Shown here in pieces: positions 17,071 to 25,886 of a DNA stretch of 64,000 nt (its first letter is position 1; every line of letters starts with the position of its first letter). Position numbers and translations under genes: made by a program. The stretch spans positions 35,556 to 99,555 of the forward strand of contig CAYGPJ010000014.1 in NCBI GenBank assembly GCA_964351865.1, read 5' to 3'. The stretch is from JBCDJI01 sp964351865 (GTDB taxonomy: Bacteria > Verrucomicrobiota > Verrucomicrobiia > Methylacidiphilales > JBCBYL01). The notes beneath the pieces are model-generated. The model saw only the letters and a list, made by a program, of their open reading frames with translations. It had not been told where the DNA came from and made no database searches.

Positions 17071-18096
17071 ATGAGTGACCAATGGGATGAGCTTTTGGGA
17101 CCGATGACGGATCGGTTCTCTGATTTTTTTGAACGTCTGGATCCGGAATTTCAAACCCTGATCGAACAGAACAGCGACATCCGTAAACGCGAATCCGGGC
17201 AGATTCTCATTCGGCAGGATGAATCCTCGGATACGGTTTTTGTGATCGAGCAAGGCACGGTGGAGGTTTCGGTGGATATTCCGGATGCTAAAATTTCGCC
17301 CCCGCTGACTTATTTGGGCAAAGGTGATTTTGTGGGAGAAATCGGGGTGCTGACCGATGCCATGCGGACGGCGACGATCAAGGCGGCATCTGAAGTGACG
17401 TTTCGTCAGTTCAGTGATTCTAAATTTAAGATGCTGCTGATTCAGGTGCCGGGCTTGGCGGCCTTCGTGGCGCGCCGCTTAGCACGTCAGGTCACGCACA
17501 CCACCGCCAGTGTTGCCTACAACTCCGCTTGCATGGACTTAAGTGGCAAATTGCCGGAGTTTGATCTCATTTCAGTCTTCTATACCGTTTGCTCCGGTGG
17601 TGGCACGGGCGAGTTAAGAGTGCTGAGTGAACAGAAAGATAATATTGGCATGTTTTTCTTCCGCGATGGTCAGATTGAAAAAGCGCGCTTTCGACATCTC
17701 AACGGACCGGAAGCCTGCCGTCAGATGTTTGCGGAGGGCGAGTTGGTGGGCGCGTTCTCGTATCGCAAGCAGGAAGAATCTTCGGCCCCATTTCCTGCTG
17801 AGGCGAACATGCAGTTATCGATTGATGATTTGCTGATGGATGGAGCACTCATGCGTGACATGTATGAGGGTCTGCCGGATTGGTTAAAGAACCTTGAAGG
17901 CAAAATTCAGTTTTCCTACATGCCGAACGATTTTGAGTCCGATGAGGCGCGGGAGAATGCCGCGATCATCTTTGAAAGCTGCGGCACCCAACCGATGGGA
18001 GTAGCCGATGCATGGGTGATGACCGGCTTGTCGCACGTTCCCTTTGCGCAAGGGATTCAGGCGCTGGAAGCGCTGGATGCACTTCAGCGGAGCTAA
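17071..18096 (+). CDS. cNMP-binding domain plus DUF4388 protein, second of a tandem pair
   Basis: This 341-residue protein has the same architecture as its upstream neighbour. The cNMP-binding barrel spans about residues 38-130 (GQILIRQDESSDTVFVIEQGTVEV, GKGDFVGEIGVLTDAMRTATI), followed by DUF4388 at about 155-235 (DLSGKLPEFDLISVFYTVCSGGGTGELRV, GMFFFRDGQIEKARF). The two genes probably arose by local duplication and have diverged strongly outside the motifs. The C-terminal 90 residues are unassigned in both. It is likely a cytoplasmic second-messenger receptor acting through protein contacts. The glutaminyl cyclase gene starts 40 bp downstream. Confidence 0.85.
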   Translation: MSDQWDELLGPMTDRFSDFFERLDPEFQTLIEQNSDIRKRESGQILIRQDESSDTVFVIEQGTVEVSVDIPDAKISPPLTYLGKGDFVGEIGVLTDAMRTATIKAASEVTFRQFSDSKFKMLLIQVPGLAAFVARRLARQVTHTTASVAYNSACMDLSGKLPEFDLISVFYTVCSGGGTGELRVLSEQKDNIGMFFFRDGQIEKARFRHLNGPEACRQMFAEGELVGAFSYRKQEESSAPFPAEANMQLSIDDLLMDGALMRDMYEGLPDWLKNLEGKIQFSYMPNDFESDEARENAAIIFESCGTQPMGVADAWVMTGLSHVPFAQGIQALEALDALQRS

Positions 18097-18136
18097 TAGT
18101 AATAGTGGCAGACAACGGCAGTGGCTTGAATTGAAG

Positions 18137-18892
18137 ATGAAAACCGTGCTTCTGAGCCTGATGGCAGCCGGTCTGATGGCTGTAATGCCGACTTACGGAG
18201 TCGAGCAGATCAGCTATGAAATCGAAGCCGTCTACCCGCATGATCCGGAAGCCTGGACTCAGGGCTTATTCTTGCAGACGGGAACGCTCTATGAAAGCAC
18301 CGGCCTGCATGGTCAGTCCAGTCTCAGGGTAGTAGACCTGGAATCGGGTAAAGTGAAACGTCAGATTTTGTTGGATAAGACACTTTTTGCCGAGGGGTTG
18401 ACGCTCTACAACGGCAAGCTCTATCAACTGACTTGGGAGGCAGGTCTATGTCTGATCTATAACCCTGAAACCTTTGAGAGGATAGGGGAATTTCGCTACC
18501 AGGGTGAAGGTTGGGGACTGACACACGATGATGATGGTTTGATCATGAGTAATGGCACGGCAGTGATATCATTCCTGGATTCTGAAACTCATCAGGTGAA
18601 GCGGAGTATCACGGTAACACGTCAGGGACGACCCGTTTCTGATTTGAACGAATTGGAATATGTGGAAGGTGCTATCTATGCCAATATCTGGTATAGCGAT
18701 GAAGTGATCAAAATCGACCCGCAGTCCGGGGTGGTGGTCGGTGTGATAGACTTTTCAAATTTATGGAAGGACAGCACACGCGATGAAGATCAGGTGTTGA
18801 ACGGGATTGCCTACGATGCCAAAACGCAATGTTTTCTCATTACCGGAAAATTCTGGCCTAAGTTATTTGTGATTCGATTAAAGAATTCGTGA
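18137..18892 (+). CDS. Glutaminyl-peptide cyclotransferase, bacterial/plant type
   Basis: From the ATG at 18137 the protein has 251 residues with a signal peptide (cleavage after about residue 21). It matches the beta-propeller glutamine cyclotransferase family: YPHDPEAWTQGLFL, STGLHGQSSLR, LFAEGLTL, LTWEAG, GEGWGLTHDDDGLIMSNGTA, DLNELEYVEGAIYANIWYSDEVIKIDP and VLNGIAYD. It converts N-terminal Gln of exported proteins to pyroglutamate. All the diagnostic segments and the length are normal. A longer frame from 18044 overlaps the previous gene and would hide the signal peptide. Confidence 0.92.
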   Translation: MKTVLLSLMAAGLMAVMPTYGVEQISYEIEAVYPHDPEAWTQGLFLQTGTLYESTGLHGQSSLRVVDLESGKVKRQILLDKTLFAEGLTLYNGKLYQLTWEAGLCLIYNPETFERIGEFRYQGEGWGLTHDDDGLIMSNGTAVISFLDSETHQVKRSITVTRQGRPVSDLNELEYVEGAIYANIWYSDEVIKIDPQSGVVVGVIDFSNLWKDSTRDEDQVLNGIAYDAKTQCFLITGKFWPKLFVIRLKNS

Positions 18893-18996
18893 GTATTACG
18901 TGGTGAGATCACCAAGCATACAGTCATGCAACTGTCTGAACGGAGTAACAGCTTTGCCTCGATGGTTGCGATTGTGGATCAGTCGTCTGAATAATC

Positions 18997-19345
18997 TAGT
19001 AGCAGTTCATTGCACATACTTTGACGAATAAGGTGGGGCGTCTTGTCCCAAGGCGCCGGGTTCTACCTCCCGACCACACAGGGTGTCGGCATCGGCACGT
19101 TGGGGATCCCGCGGCCGCGCATACATATCAACATAAGAGGTATAAAACGATATTTAGAGGTCGTATTTCAACAGAGAGCTGAGGTAGTGCGCTTTGTCCT
19201 CAAAGCGCTGGGTGGTCACTACGGGAAAGCGGTTTGGTCCCGACACCCTGCGTGGTCGGGAGCCCTACCTTTGTCATATTCCATATGTTGATGCATAAGC
19301 GCGGCCGCGTGACCCTACCTCTCACTACAGATGCAATGAACTACT
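18997..19345. repeat. Palindromic MITE-like repeat, family B, copy 2 (expanded)
   Basis: The ends TAGTAGCAGTTCATTGCAC (about 18997-19015) and ATGCAATGAACTACT (19331-19345) match family B. The sub-terminal arm GGGGCGTCTTGTCCCAAGGCGC is also typical. The interior carries an extra inverted pair around GCGGCCGCG and the CATATCAACAT/ATATGTTGATG arms, so this copy is nested or expanded compared with copy 1. The rest of the 18893-18996 spacer holds nothing recognisable. Confidence 0.7.
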
Positions 19346-19355
19346 TGGGCATAAG

Positions 19356-19628
19356 CTATTTCTTTTTCACATGAGCGCCATTGCCGGTGTGGGAATCGCC
19401 GAAATACTTTTCACTGCGGTATCTGAGCCAGACGCGTAGCACTTGAGGGATCTGTTCGCGCTGAGATTCGGTGAGTTGGTGATAGAGAGCCAGCGCCCGC
19501 TCGCGTTCATTACGGCAGGCTTTATTTTTATGAGCATCCCATAGGCTGCGGGCCACCCGGATACGCCGACAGGTTTCTTTGACCAGCGCGGTGCCTTGCA
19601 GCGGTTTTTGGTTCTTCTTGGCGACCAC
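19356..19628 (-). CDS. Small basic conserved-looking protein
   Basis: This is a 90-residue, strongly basic protein (MVAKKNQKPLQGTALVKE... ending HVKKK). The core ALYHQLTESQREQIPQVLRVWLRYRSEKYFG reads like a real helical domain with regular amphipathic spacing, and the frame overlaps nothing on the other strand except the 5' region of the helicase. I do not recognise a family. It is divergent from the DEAD-box gene at 19722, about 94 bp between starts, which suggests shared control. A function in nucleic-acid binding would be a guess. Confidence 0.5.
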   Translation of the reverse strand: MVAKKNQKPLQGTALVKETCRRIRVARSLWDAHKNKACRNERERALALYHQLTESQREQIPQVLRVWLRYRSEKYFGDSHTGNGAHVKKK

Positions 19629-19721
19629 GTGTGTATATTCACAGAGACACGGCGCAGGTCACGGAGTATTTTTTTCATATTCCATATCCCGAGCCAGTCT
19701 TCTCTGATAGAGTTTCGGCAC

Positions 19722-20864
19722 ATGAGTTCATTTGCAGAGTTAAACGTGCCGGATAACCTGATTGAGGCATTGGCGAGTCAGGGGATTACTGAACCAACCG
19801 ACATTCAAGTTAAGGCCTTTCCGGTCATTCATACCAATCAGGATGCCTGGTTAAGTTCTGCGACTGGTAGCGGTAAGACGTTTGCCTATCTGCTGCCGTT
19901 GCTGGGGAGGATCGACATCCAAAGCACGGATTTACAGTTAGTGATTCTGGCTCCGACACAGGAACTGGCGGTGCAGATTCATACCTGTGTCAAGTCACTC
20001 TACCCGGACAACACGCGAGCACCGCGCACGCAATTACTCATCGGCAGCGCATCGATTCAGCGCCAGAAAGAAAAACTTAAGAAAAAACCACATATCGTCG
20101 TCGGCTCGTGTGGTCGCATGCTGGAACTGGTGCGCGAGAAAAAGCTGAAACTGCATCATTGCCGACATGTGGTGATTGACGAGGCAGATAAGATGCTGGC
20201 GGTCGACAGCTTAACCGATCTGGAACACTTGCTGGATCTGATGGATAACGACCGGCAGTTGATCTTTGCCTCGGCGACAAAGAAAGGAAATGCCTTCGAG
20301 CAGGCTCAGCAGCTTGGGTTGGATGTGCAATGGCTGCGTGGGGAAGACGTTCGGGCAGATCCCCGGATCGAACACTATTTTATCGAATCACCGCATCATC
20401 ACAAAAGCGATGCGTTACGACGACTGCTGCACGCCGTGAAACCGGAGAAGGCGATCGTGTTTTTGCACCGGAATGAAACGGTGGAGCTGGTGCAGTTAAA
20501 ACTGGAGACCAAGGATCTGGACATGGTGATGATTCACGGGGCGAAGAATAAATTTGAGCGGGAAAAGGCTCTGCGACATTTTCGTCAGGGCAAGGCGAAG
20601 GTCTTGGTTTCGTCCGATGTCTCAGCCCGTGGATTAGATATTAAAGGAGTGACCCATATCATTAATCTGGATGCGCCATCCCACTCGGACGACTACCTGC
20701 ACCGCGTCGGACGCACCGGACGAATGGGTGCTACGGGCGTCGCGATCTCGATTTTAGCCCCGAATGAGCAAATGTTGGTGCAGCGCTACGAAAAAGATTT
20801 GAGGATAAAAATCCGGCCTGCACAACTAAAAGAAGGGCAATTCCTGGTAGCCGACGTCAAATGA
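19722..20864 (+). CDS. DEAD-box RNA helicase with atypical motifs
   Basis: From the ATG at 19722 the protein has 380 residues: two RecA-like domains and no C-terminal extension. Motifs: Q (TEPTDIQVKAF), I (SSATGSGKT, where most have AQTGSGKT), Ia (APTQELAVQ, normally PTRELA), II (VIDEADKM), III (SAT), V (VSSDVSARGLDI) and VI (HRVGRTGR). The usual TPGR motif Ib reads GSCGRMLE. The core ATPase residues remain, so it should unwind RNA, but substitutions in RNA-contacting motifs Ia and Ib set it apart. A second, more typical helicase lies at 22388. The cold-shock gene follows 105 bp downstream, which suggests a cold or RNA-structure role. Confidence 0.9.
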   Translation: MSSFAELNVPDNLIEALASQGITEPTDIQVKAFPVIHTNQDAWLSSATGSGKTFAYLLPLLGRIDIQSTDLQLVILAPTQELAVQIHTCVKSLYPDNTRAPRTQLLIGSASIQRQKEKLKKKPHIVVGSCGRMLELVREKKLKLHHCRHVVIDEADKMLAVDSLTDLEHLLDLMDNDRQLIFASATKKGNAFEQAQQLGLDVQWLRGEDVRADPRIEHYFIESPHHHKSDALRRLLHAVKPEKAIVFLHRNETVELVQLKLETKDLDMVMIHGAKNKFEREKALRHFRQGKAKVLVSSDVSARGLDIKGVTHIINLDAPSHSDDYLHRVGRTGRMGATGVAISILAPNEQMLVQRYEKDLRIKIRPAQLKEGQFLVADVK

Positions 20865-20969
20865 AAGCAAATGAAAGCTGGTCAATTTGAGAAAACCGTG
20901 AAGAGTATCAGTTGAACCGAATGTCACAGTGACAGACGGGGACTAACACCAAAATAAAGTATATATAAT

Positions 20970-21173
20970 ATGAGTACAGGAATAGTTAAGTGGTTCAATT
21001 CAGAAAAAGGCTACGGCTTTATCACCCCAGATGATGGAGGACAAGATCTCTTCGTTCATCACAGCGAAATTCAAGCGACAGGCTATGCATCGTTAGACGA
21101 TGGCCAAAAAGTCAGCTACGAAGTTGGCCAGGGACAAAAAGGGCCATGCGCTCAAAAAGTCGAAACCGTCTAA
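20970..21173 (+). CDS. Cold-shock protein, CspA family
   Basis: This 67-residue protein is a single cold-shock domain, an OB fold that binds single-stranded RNA and DNA. RNP1 (KGYGFI) and RNP2 (LFVHHSEI) are intact, the latter with the usual aromatic/His face. It follows the DEAD-box helicase gene after a spacer of about 105 bp that could act as a long 5' leader, as in other csp genes. A strong terminator follows, so the mRNA is short. Confidence 0.97.
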   Translation: MSTGIVKWFNSEKGYGFITPDDGGQDLFVHHSEIQATGYASLDDGQKVSYEVGQGQKGPCAQKVETV

Positions 21174-21197
21174 ATTTTTTAATTACCTTTTAGACCG

Positions 21198-21235
21198 CAG
21201 GGGGCATCGATCATTCGGTGCCCCCTGTTTTTTTT
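21198..21235 (+). terminator. Rho-independent terminator of the cold-shock gene
   Basis: A 9-bp GC-rich stem CAGGGGGCA / TGCCCCCTG (21198-21206 and 21219-21227) with a 12-nt loop is followed by eight T residues (21228-21235). It lies 24 bp after the csp stop codon. Confidence 0.92.
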
Positions 21236-21634
21236 GCCCGCATTTAGAGCATTTTCGAATGGTGTTCTAACACTGATTCAGGTGGCCCACGATAGGGGAC
21301 GGAGTAATATTTTCCGTGCAAGTGGTATAGGTCCTATGAAAGCAGGGTGGCAGGAAAAAATTACTCCGTCCCCTATCGTTCAGCGATTTGCTGAATTAAT
21401 ACTGAATGTCGCAGATATGCGATTTTATCGGAGCCAGATCTTCAGAGAAAAGACTTTCGCGTATTTCGCGGTTAATTTATTTCTGGAAAAATGGCTCAGT
21501 TCTTTTAACGGGGATAAGAGGGCAGGACTTATAGCGTTTCCGAATTAAGTTCTCACACGGTGACCTGATTAAAATACATGTAGAGCAAGATTGCATCTCG
21601 CCCTACATGTTTGAACATCATTCGAAAACGCTCT
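21236..21634. repeat. Nested repeat cluster: REP-like hairpin inside family A-type fragments
   Basis: The inverted arms CGATAGGGGACGGAGTAATA (21290 onward) and its mirror ending CCCCTATCG (21353-21378) form a large hairpin of the AGGGGACGGAGTAAT class, also seen at 63951. Family A-type ends (GAGCATTTTCGAA near 21246; AGCGTTTCCGAATTAAG near 21531; TTCGAAAACGCTCT at 21621-21634) surround it with a CAAGATTGCATCTCGCCCTACATG arm. The stretch 21377-21440 resembles the inverted sequence near 63870-63945. No gene is present between 21236 and 21681. Confidence 0.65.
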
Positions 21635-21670
21635 CAATCTTCAATGTATCACGTGATACATTGAAGATTG
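21635..21670. terminator. 36-bp perfect palindrome downstream of engB
   Basis: The sequence at 21635-21652 (beginning CAATCTTCAATG) is repeated as an exact reverse complement at 21653-21670 with no spacer. It ends 11 bp past the engB stop codon. On RNA it would form a long AU-rich hairpin, plausibly a bidirectional terminator or 3'-end stabiliser. There is no T tract on the engB side. Confidence 0.5.
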
Positions 21671-21681
21671 GCGCGGTGATA

Positions 21682-22371
21682 TTACTTGCGCTTTCCCTTG
21701 TTCATCCAGCCTAGATTGATGGTTGGTTGTTTCCTGGCTTTGGTTTGAGCCGTATGGCCCGTCTTGCCGGCCTGGCTGGAACCGGGGATGAGGGTATCGA
21801 TAAACTGCAGGATCTGATTTTTGCCGGCGGCTGTTTTCGCGGAGCACTGAAAAAACTTGGCCGGGTGAATCGATAGGGCTTCACACTCTTCCATGAACAG
21901 CGCGGTGTGATTCTGGACGGCCGATTTTGAACTGCGGTCCGTTTTGGTGAAGATCAGTGAGAAGGGTAAAGTCATTTCCTGCAGCCACTCGATGAAGGTG
22001 AGATCGCTATCCATCGGCGGGTGCTGGGAATCGATCAGAATGAAAATCTGTTTCAGATTTTCCCGTTCCAACAGGTATTCACTGATATTTTCATTGAACT
22101 CCTGTCGTTCGCGTTTGGAGACTTTGGCGTAGCCGTAGCCGGGCAAATCAACCAGCCGCCAGCGCTCGTTAATTGAGAAAAAATTAATCAACCGGGTTTT
22201 ACCGGGCTGACTGGAAGTGCGGGCCAGTCCCTCTTTGCCGGTTAACATGTTGATCAGCGAAGATTTGCCTACGTTAGAACGACCGAGAAAAGCGAACTCC
22301 GGCACGCTGGCTGGCGGGCAGCGTTCCAGATCAGGTGAACTGGTGAGCAGGGTGGCGGAGGAAATTTTCAT
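21682..22371 (-). CDS. engB: Ribosome biogenesis GTPase EngB (YsxC/YihA)
   Basis: This 229-residue GTPase takes part in assembly of the large ribosomal subunit. The G motifs are in order: G1 GRSNVGKSS (residues 30-38), G2 around TSSQPGKTRLINFF, G3 DLPGYGYAKVSK, G4 FTKTDRS and G5 QCSAKTAAGK. The C-terminal extension of about 30 residues after the core (AGKTGHTAQTKARKQPTINLGWMNKGKRK) is basic and a little longer than usual. It starts 16 bp after the upstream DEAD-box helicase on the same strand, so the two likely form an operon of ribosome or RNA functions. Confidence 0.96.
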   Translation of the reverse strand: MKISSATLLTSSPDLERCPPASVPEFAFLGRSNVGKSSLINMLTGKEGLARTSSQPGKTRLINFFSINERWRLVDLPGYGYAKVSKRERQEFNENISEYLLERENLKQIFILIDSQHPPMDSDLTFIEWLQEMTLPFSLIFTKTDRSSKSAVQNHTALFMEECEALSIHPAKFFQCSAKTAAGKNQILQFIDTLIPGSSQAGKTGHTAQTKARKQPTINLGWMNKGKRK

Positions 22372-22387
22372 TAGTAATGGAAGGGGG

Positions 22388-23506
22388 CTATTTTAAGGGG
22401 CGAAACTGGATACTGAGTTCTTTTTCCAGTCGGGTGATCTTGGGTTTTTCTTCAGGTTCGATCAGTGTGATGGAGGTGCCTGTTTTGCCGGCCCGTGCGG
22501 TGCGACCACTGCGGTGGGTGTAGTATTGGAAATCTTCCGGGGGTTGATGCTGGATCACAAAGGACAGCCCTTCAATGTCGATGCCGCGAGCGGCGACATC
22601 AGTCGCGATCAGAAACTGAACCCGCTCTTTCTTGAAAGCGCGCATTACCTTGTCGCGATCCTGCTGGCTGAGTTCGCCTTGAATGACCCCGACCGCCAGT
22701 CCTTTCTTGGTCAGTTCTTCCCCCAGTCGCACCGATCCGGCGCGGGTGCGGCAGAAGATCAGGCCACGTCGATCGCCTTGTGCTTTGAGATACTCGGCGA
22801 TGTATTCATCTTTTTCGGAGCGGTCAATGATGACGTAGCGGTGGTCGATGTTTTCGTTGACCACATTTGACCAGGCGACTTTGATGCGGTGAGCATCCGG
22901 CGCCATGTTCTTACTGATGAGGGCTTGAATGTGTTTCTGGAAGGTGGCTGAGAATAACCAGGTGGCGCGGCGGCGTTTGGTGAGGCGGAAGACTTCACTG
23001 ATTTCTTCTTTGAAGCCGATGGTCATTATTTCATCTGCTTCATCCAGCACCAAATACTTCACCGCATCCAGTGCGACTGCGTTTGCTTTCAGTAAATCCA
23101 TCAGTCGACCGGGCGTGGCCACCAGAATGTGGGTTGGGCGTTGCAGTCGCTGGATCTGGACGTCGAGTTTGTCGCCACCGGCGGCCACTTCGATGAATAT
23201 TTTATCTTCGCAGTATTTGGTGTAACGGAACAAATGCTTGCCGATCTGTTTGGCCAGTTCGCGCGTAGGCGAGATGATCAGTCCCTGGATATGCGGCAGA
23301 TCCGGGTCGACGCGGGTCAGTAGCGGTAGTCCGAAGGCCGCAGTCTTGCCAGTGCCGGTCTGGGCCTGAGCGATCAAGTCGGCGCCCTGCTTAATCAGAA
23401 AAGGAATGGCTTGCTCTTGAATAGGAGTCGGTTCGAGAATTCCGAGTTCCCGAATTCCTTTAATAAGGTCGTCTGGAACCCCGAGTGATTTGAATGAATC
23501 TGACAT
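22388..23506 (-). CDS. DEAD-box RNA helicase
   Basis: From the ATG at 23506 (MSDSFKSLGVPDDL) the protein has 372 residues; an earlier in-frame ATG at 23524 is possible. Motifs are all canonical: Q (LEPTPIQEQAIP), I (AQTGTGKT), Ia (SPTRELAKQ), Ib (TPGRLMDLL), II (LVLDEADEIM), III (SAT), V (ATDVAARGIDIEG) and VI (HRSGRTARAG). It lacks the long RNA-binding tail of CsdA or DbpA and resembles short RhlE/CshA-type enzymes. It is encoded directly upstream of engB, consistent with work on rRNA. Confidence 0.95.
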   Translation of the reverse strand: MSDSFKSLGVPDDLIKGIRELGILEPTPIQEQAIPFLIKQGADLIAQAQTGTGKTAAFGLPLLTRVDPDLPHIQGLIISPTRELAKQIGKHLFRYTKYCEDKIFIEVAAGGDKLDVQIQRLQRPTHILVATPGRLMDLLKANAVALDAVKYLVLDEADEIMTIGFKEEISEVFRLTKRRRATWLFSATFQKHIQALISKNMAPDAHRIKVAWSNVVNENIDHRYVIIDRSEKDEYIAEYLKAQGDRRGLIFCRTRAGSVRLGEELTKKGLAVGVIQGELSQQDRDKVMRAFKKERVQFLIATDVAARGIDIEGLSFVIQHQPPEDFQYYTHRSGRTARAGKTGTSITLIEPEEKPKITRLEKELSIQFRPLK

Positions 23507-23642
23507 ATGAGAAAACGGTAGCACAGGGGAGGGGCAGAGAGCGACAAGAAGAATGGATTAAGCATAAAAGATAAACAGAGATTCTGCTCACATTTCTGAA
23601 ATAGATCTGGCAGTGTTGGTAGATCAACAAGCGGATGGCATC

Positions 23643-25382
23643 ATGAAAAATTTCCGGAAGCAACCCGTATTCTATCCACAGTCGTTAAGGCTGCTGCGGG
23701 ACAAAGAAGCGAAAAAGGAGTTTTCATGGTCTGGAGAAATCAGTGCAGGCCTGACGGTCGGAATGATCGCACTGCCGCTGGCGCTGGCGTTGGGTATAGC
23801 CAGTATACCGCAAGGGGTCGAGACGCCGCTGCCGGCACCGGCGCTGGGCATATTGACCGCGATCGTCGCGGGACTGATCATTGCCGTGTTGGGAGGAAGT
23901 CGGGTGCAGATCGGCGGGCCGACGGCGGCGTTTATCCCGATCATCCTGCTCATTGTTTCGGAGCACGGTTACTCCGGCATGCTACTGGCTACCATGATGG
24001 CAGGAGGCATTCTTATTGTGATGGGGCTGGCTCGTATGGGGGCGTTGATCCGGTATATTCCGTGGCCGGTGACCAGCGGATTCACCTCAGGGATTGCCGT
24101 AGCCATCATGCTGACGCAAGTCAGGGATTTTGCGGGACTGACCACCGGAGCAGGAATGCCGCGGGAATTTACCGCCAAAGTGGGGTGGATCATTGATAAC
24201 CTGCATTCGTTTAACGGCTTTGCGATTGGCTTGGCTGTAGCCTGCGTGGCGGTCATCTGGTGGTGGCCCAAGTTGAAGATAAAATATCTTCCGGGTCCCG
24301 TGGTGGCCTTGCTCATGGCAACCCTCTTCACGCTGGTGATGGGTTGGAGCTCCGGACATGGTGTGGAAACGATCGGAACCCGCTTCGGTGCAAACGCCAT
24401 TCCGGATTCGCTGCCGTGGCCCTCCATGCCGGTATGGAGCTGGAGTATGGTGCGGGAACTGATCGGTCCCGCTACCGCCATTGCTTTGCTGGGTGCCATT
24501 GAATCGCTTCTTTCCGACGTGGTAGCGGATGGACTGAGCGGAAACCGTCACGACAGCAATACCGAACTGATTGCACAGGGTATCGCTAATTTGGTCTGTC
24601 CTTTTTTCGGGGGCTTGCCAGCTACCGGGGCGATCGCGAGAACGTCTGCAAATATCAGTAACGGGGGCAAAACCCCGCTGGCGGGAATCATTCATGCGAT
24701 GACCCTGCTGGGGGTTGTGCTGCTGGCGGCGCGCTGGGCGGTGTATATTCCCATGGCGACCATGTCAGCTATTTTGGTGGTAGTCGCGCTACGTATGGGG
24801 GAGTGGCATGAACTGGTCAGGCTGCATAAAATGCCAAGAAGTGACGCGCTCGTGCTGGTCACCACATTTGGGCTGACGGTGGTCTTTGATTTGGTCATTG
24901 CCGTGGAGGTAGGGATGGTGCTGGCCGCGATTCTATTTATAAAGCGGGTTTCGGAGACGACAGAAATCAGTCAAGTGACTGAGGATGACATGCTGGAACG
25001 ACCTGAACATATCGCGCTGGGGAAAAAAATTCCGGACGGGGTGATTGTGTACCGAATTTTCGGACCGTTTCTTTTTGGTGCGGCTGAGATGCTGGAGGAT
25101 GCCCTGCTGCAGCATGGGGCTTTTCCGCGAGTCATTATTCTACGCTTGAATTTGGTCTCGGCGATGGATATCACCGCCCTCAATGCGCTGGAAAGTGTGG
25201 TGGAAAGGGCAGGAAAACACCAGGCACAGGTGATCATCAGCGGCATCCACCGCCAACCACTCGCCATGCTGCTCAAAGCTGATTTCGTTCAAGTGATCGG
25301 CAGAGAAAACTTTTGTGCCACCTATGAAGCCGCGCTGGTGAGAGCGGATCAGATATTAAAAAATCAGGGACAACTTTTGTAG
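23643..25382 (+). CDS. SulP-family anion transporter with STAS domain
   Basis: From the ATG at 23643 the protein has 579 residues. The membrane domain of the SLC26/SulP type spans about residues 25-430, with the conserved VGMIALPLALALGIAS and GGPTAAFIPI segments and GLPATGAIARTSANISNGGKTPLAG of the anion site. A cytoplasmic STAS domain follows at about 455-560 (DGVIVYRIFGPFLFGAAE, VIILRLNLVSAMDITALNAL). Substrates in the family include sulfate, bicarbonate and dicarboxylates; none can be picked here. It is divergent from the helicase/engB operon. Confidence 0.93.
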   Translation: MKNFRKQPVFYPQSLRLLRDKEAKKEFSWSGEISAGLTVGMIALPLALALGIASIPQGVETPLPAPALGILTAIVAGLIIAVLGGSRVQIGGPTAAFIPIILLIVSEHGYSGMLLATMMAGGILIVMGLARMGALIRYIPWPVTSGFTSGIAVAIMLTQVRDFAGLTTGAGMPREFTAKVGWIIDNLHSFNGFAIGLAVACVAVIWWWPKLKIKYLPGPVVALLMATLFTLVMGWSSGHGVETIGTRFGANAIPDSLPWPSMPVWSWSMVRELIGPATAIALLGAIESLLSDVVADGLSGNRHDSNTELIAQGIANLVCPFFGGLPATGAIARTSANISNGGKTPLAGIIHAMTLLGVVLLAARWAVYIPMATMSAILVVVALRMGEWHELVRLHKMPRSDALVLVTTFGLTVVFDLVIAVEVGMVLAAILFIKRVSETTEISQVTEDDMLERPEHIALGKKIPDGVIVYRIFGPFLFGAAEMLEDALLQHGAFPRVIILRLNLVSAMDITALNALESVVERAGKHQAQVIISGIHRQPLAMLLKADFVQVIGRENFCATYEAALVRADQILKNQGQLL

Positions 25383-25595
25383 GGGTTGTAGGTGTCCGGT
25401 AAGGTTAAAAAAGCAGATGAAGCACTGCGGCAAGAAATCATTACTATGATGAATGCGAAAAAATACCGAATATGTGAGAACTTTAAATAGCTTACTATCG
25501 CTAAATGTGTCATGAATGAATGTAGACCTGCATAGGGTGAATTCCATGTTTATTGGAATAGATTGAATTAAGTCTATGATACTGTTGGCTCCGAT

Positions 25596-25886
25596 ATGAA
25601 ATACAAATTAAACCACATTGACTCAAAAACTCTGGCACCTCTTCTTGCCAGACTCTACTTCATTGCAGGAGCTATTGCTGCCGCCTTCATGCTTGTAGCC
25701 GCCATGTTCGGAGGTAGTAATGCTGACGCATTCGTCTTTACTATTATTATTTTTCTTATCGGATATCCCATTATTGGCTACATCACAGGATTAATCTTCT
25801 GCGCAGCCTATAACTTTTTTTGTAAGGATGGCTCAGGCCTAGTGTTTGACCTTGAAAGAATTGAGCCTGACGACACGAACAGCTAA
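25596..25886 (+). CDS. Small two-TM membrane protein
   Basis: This 96-residue protein has two clear membrane segments (about residues 21-41 and 46-73) and a soluble C-terminal tail ending FDLERIEPDDTNS. It is of the DUF3566-like size and pattern but not assignable with confidence. The next small gene follows after an 84-bp spacer with an attC-like look. Base composition is more AT-rich than the SulP gene, which could mark acquisition by transfer. Confidence 0.6.
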   Translation: MKYKLNHIDSKTLAPLLARLYFIAGAIAAAFMLVAAMFGGSNADAFVFTIIIFLIGYPIIGYITGLIFCAAYNFFCKDGSGLVFDLERIEPDDTNS

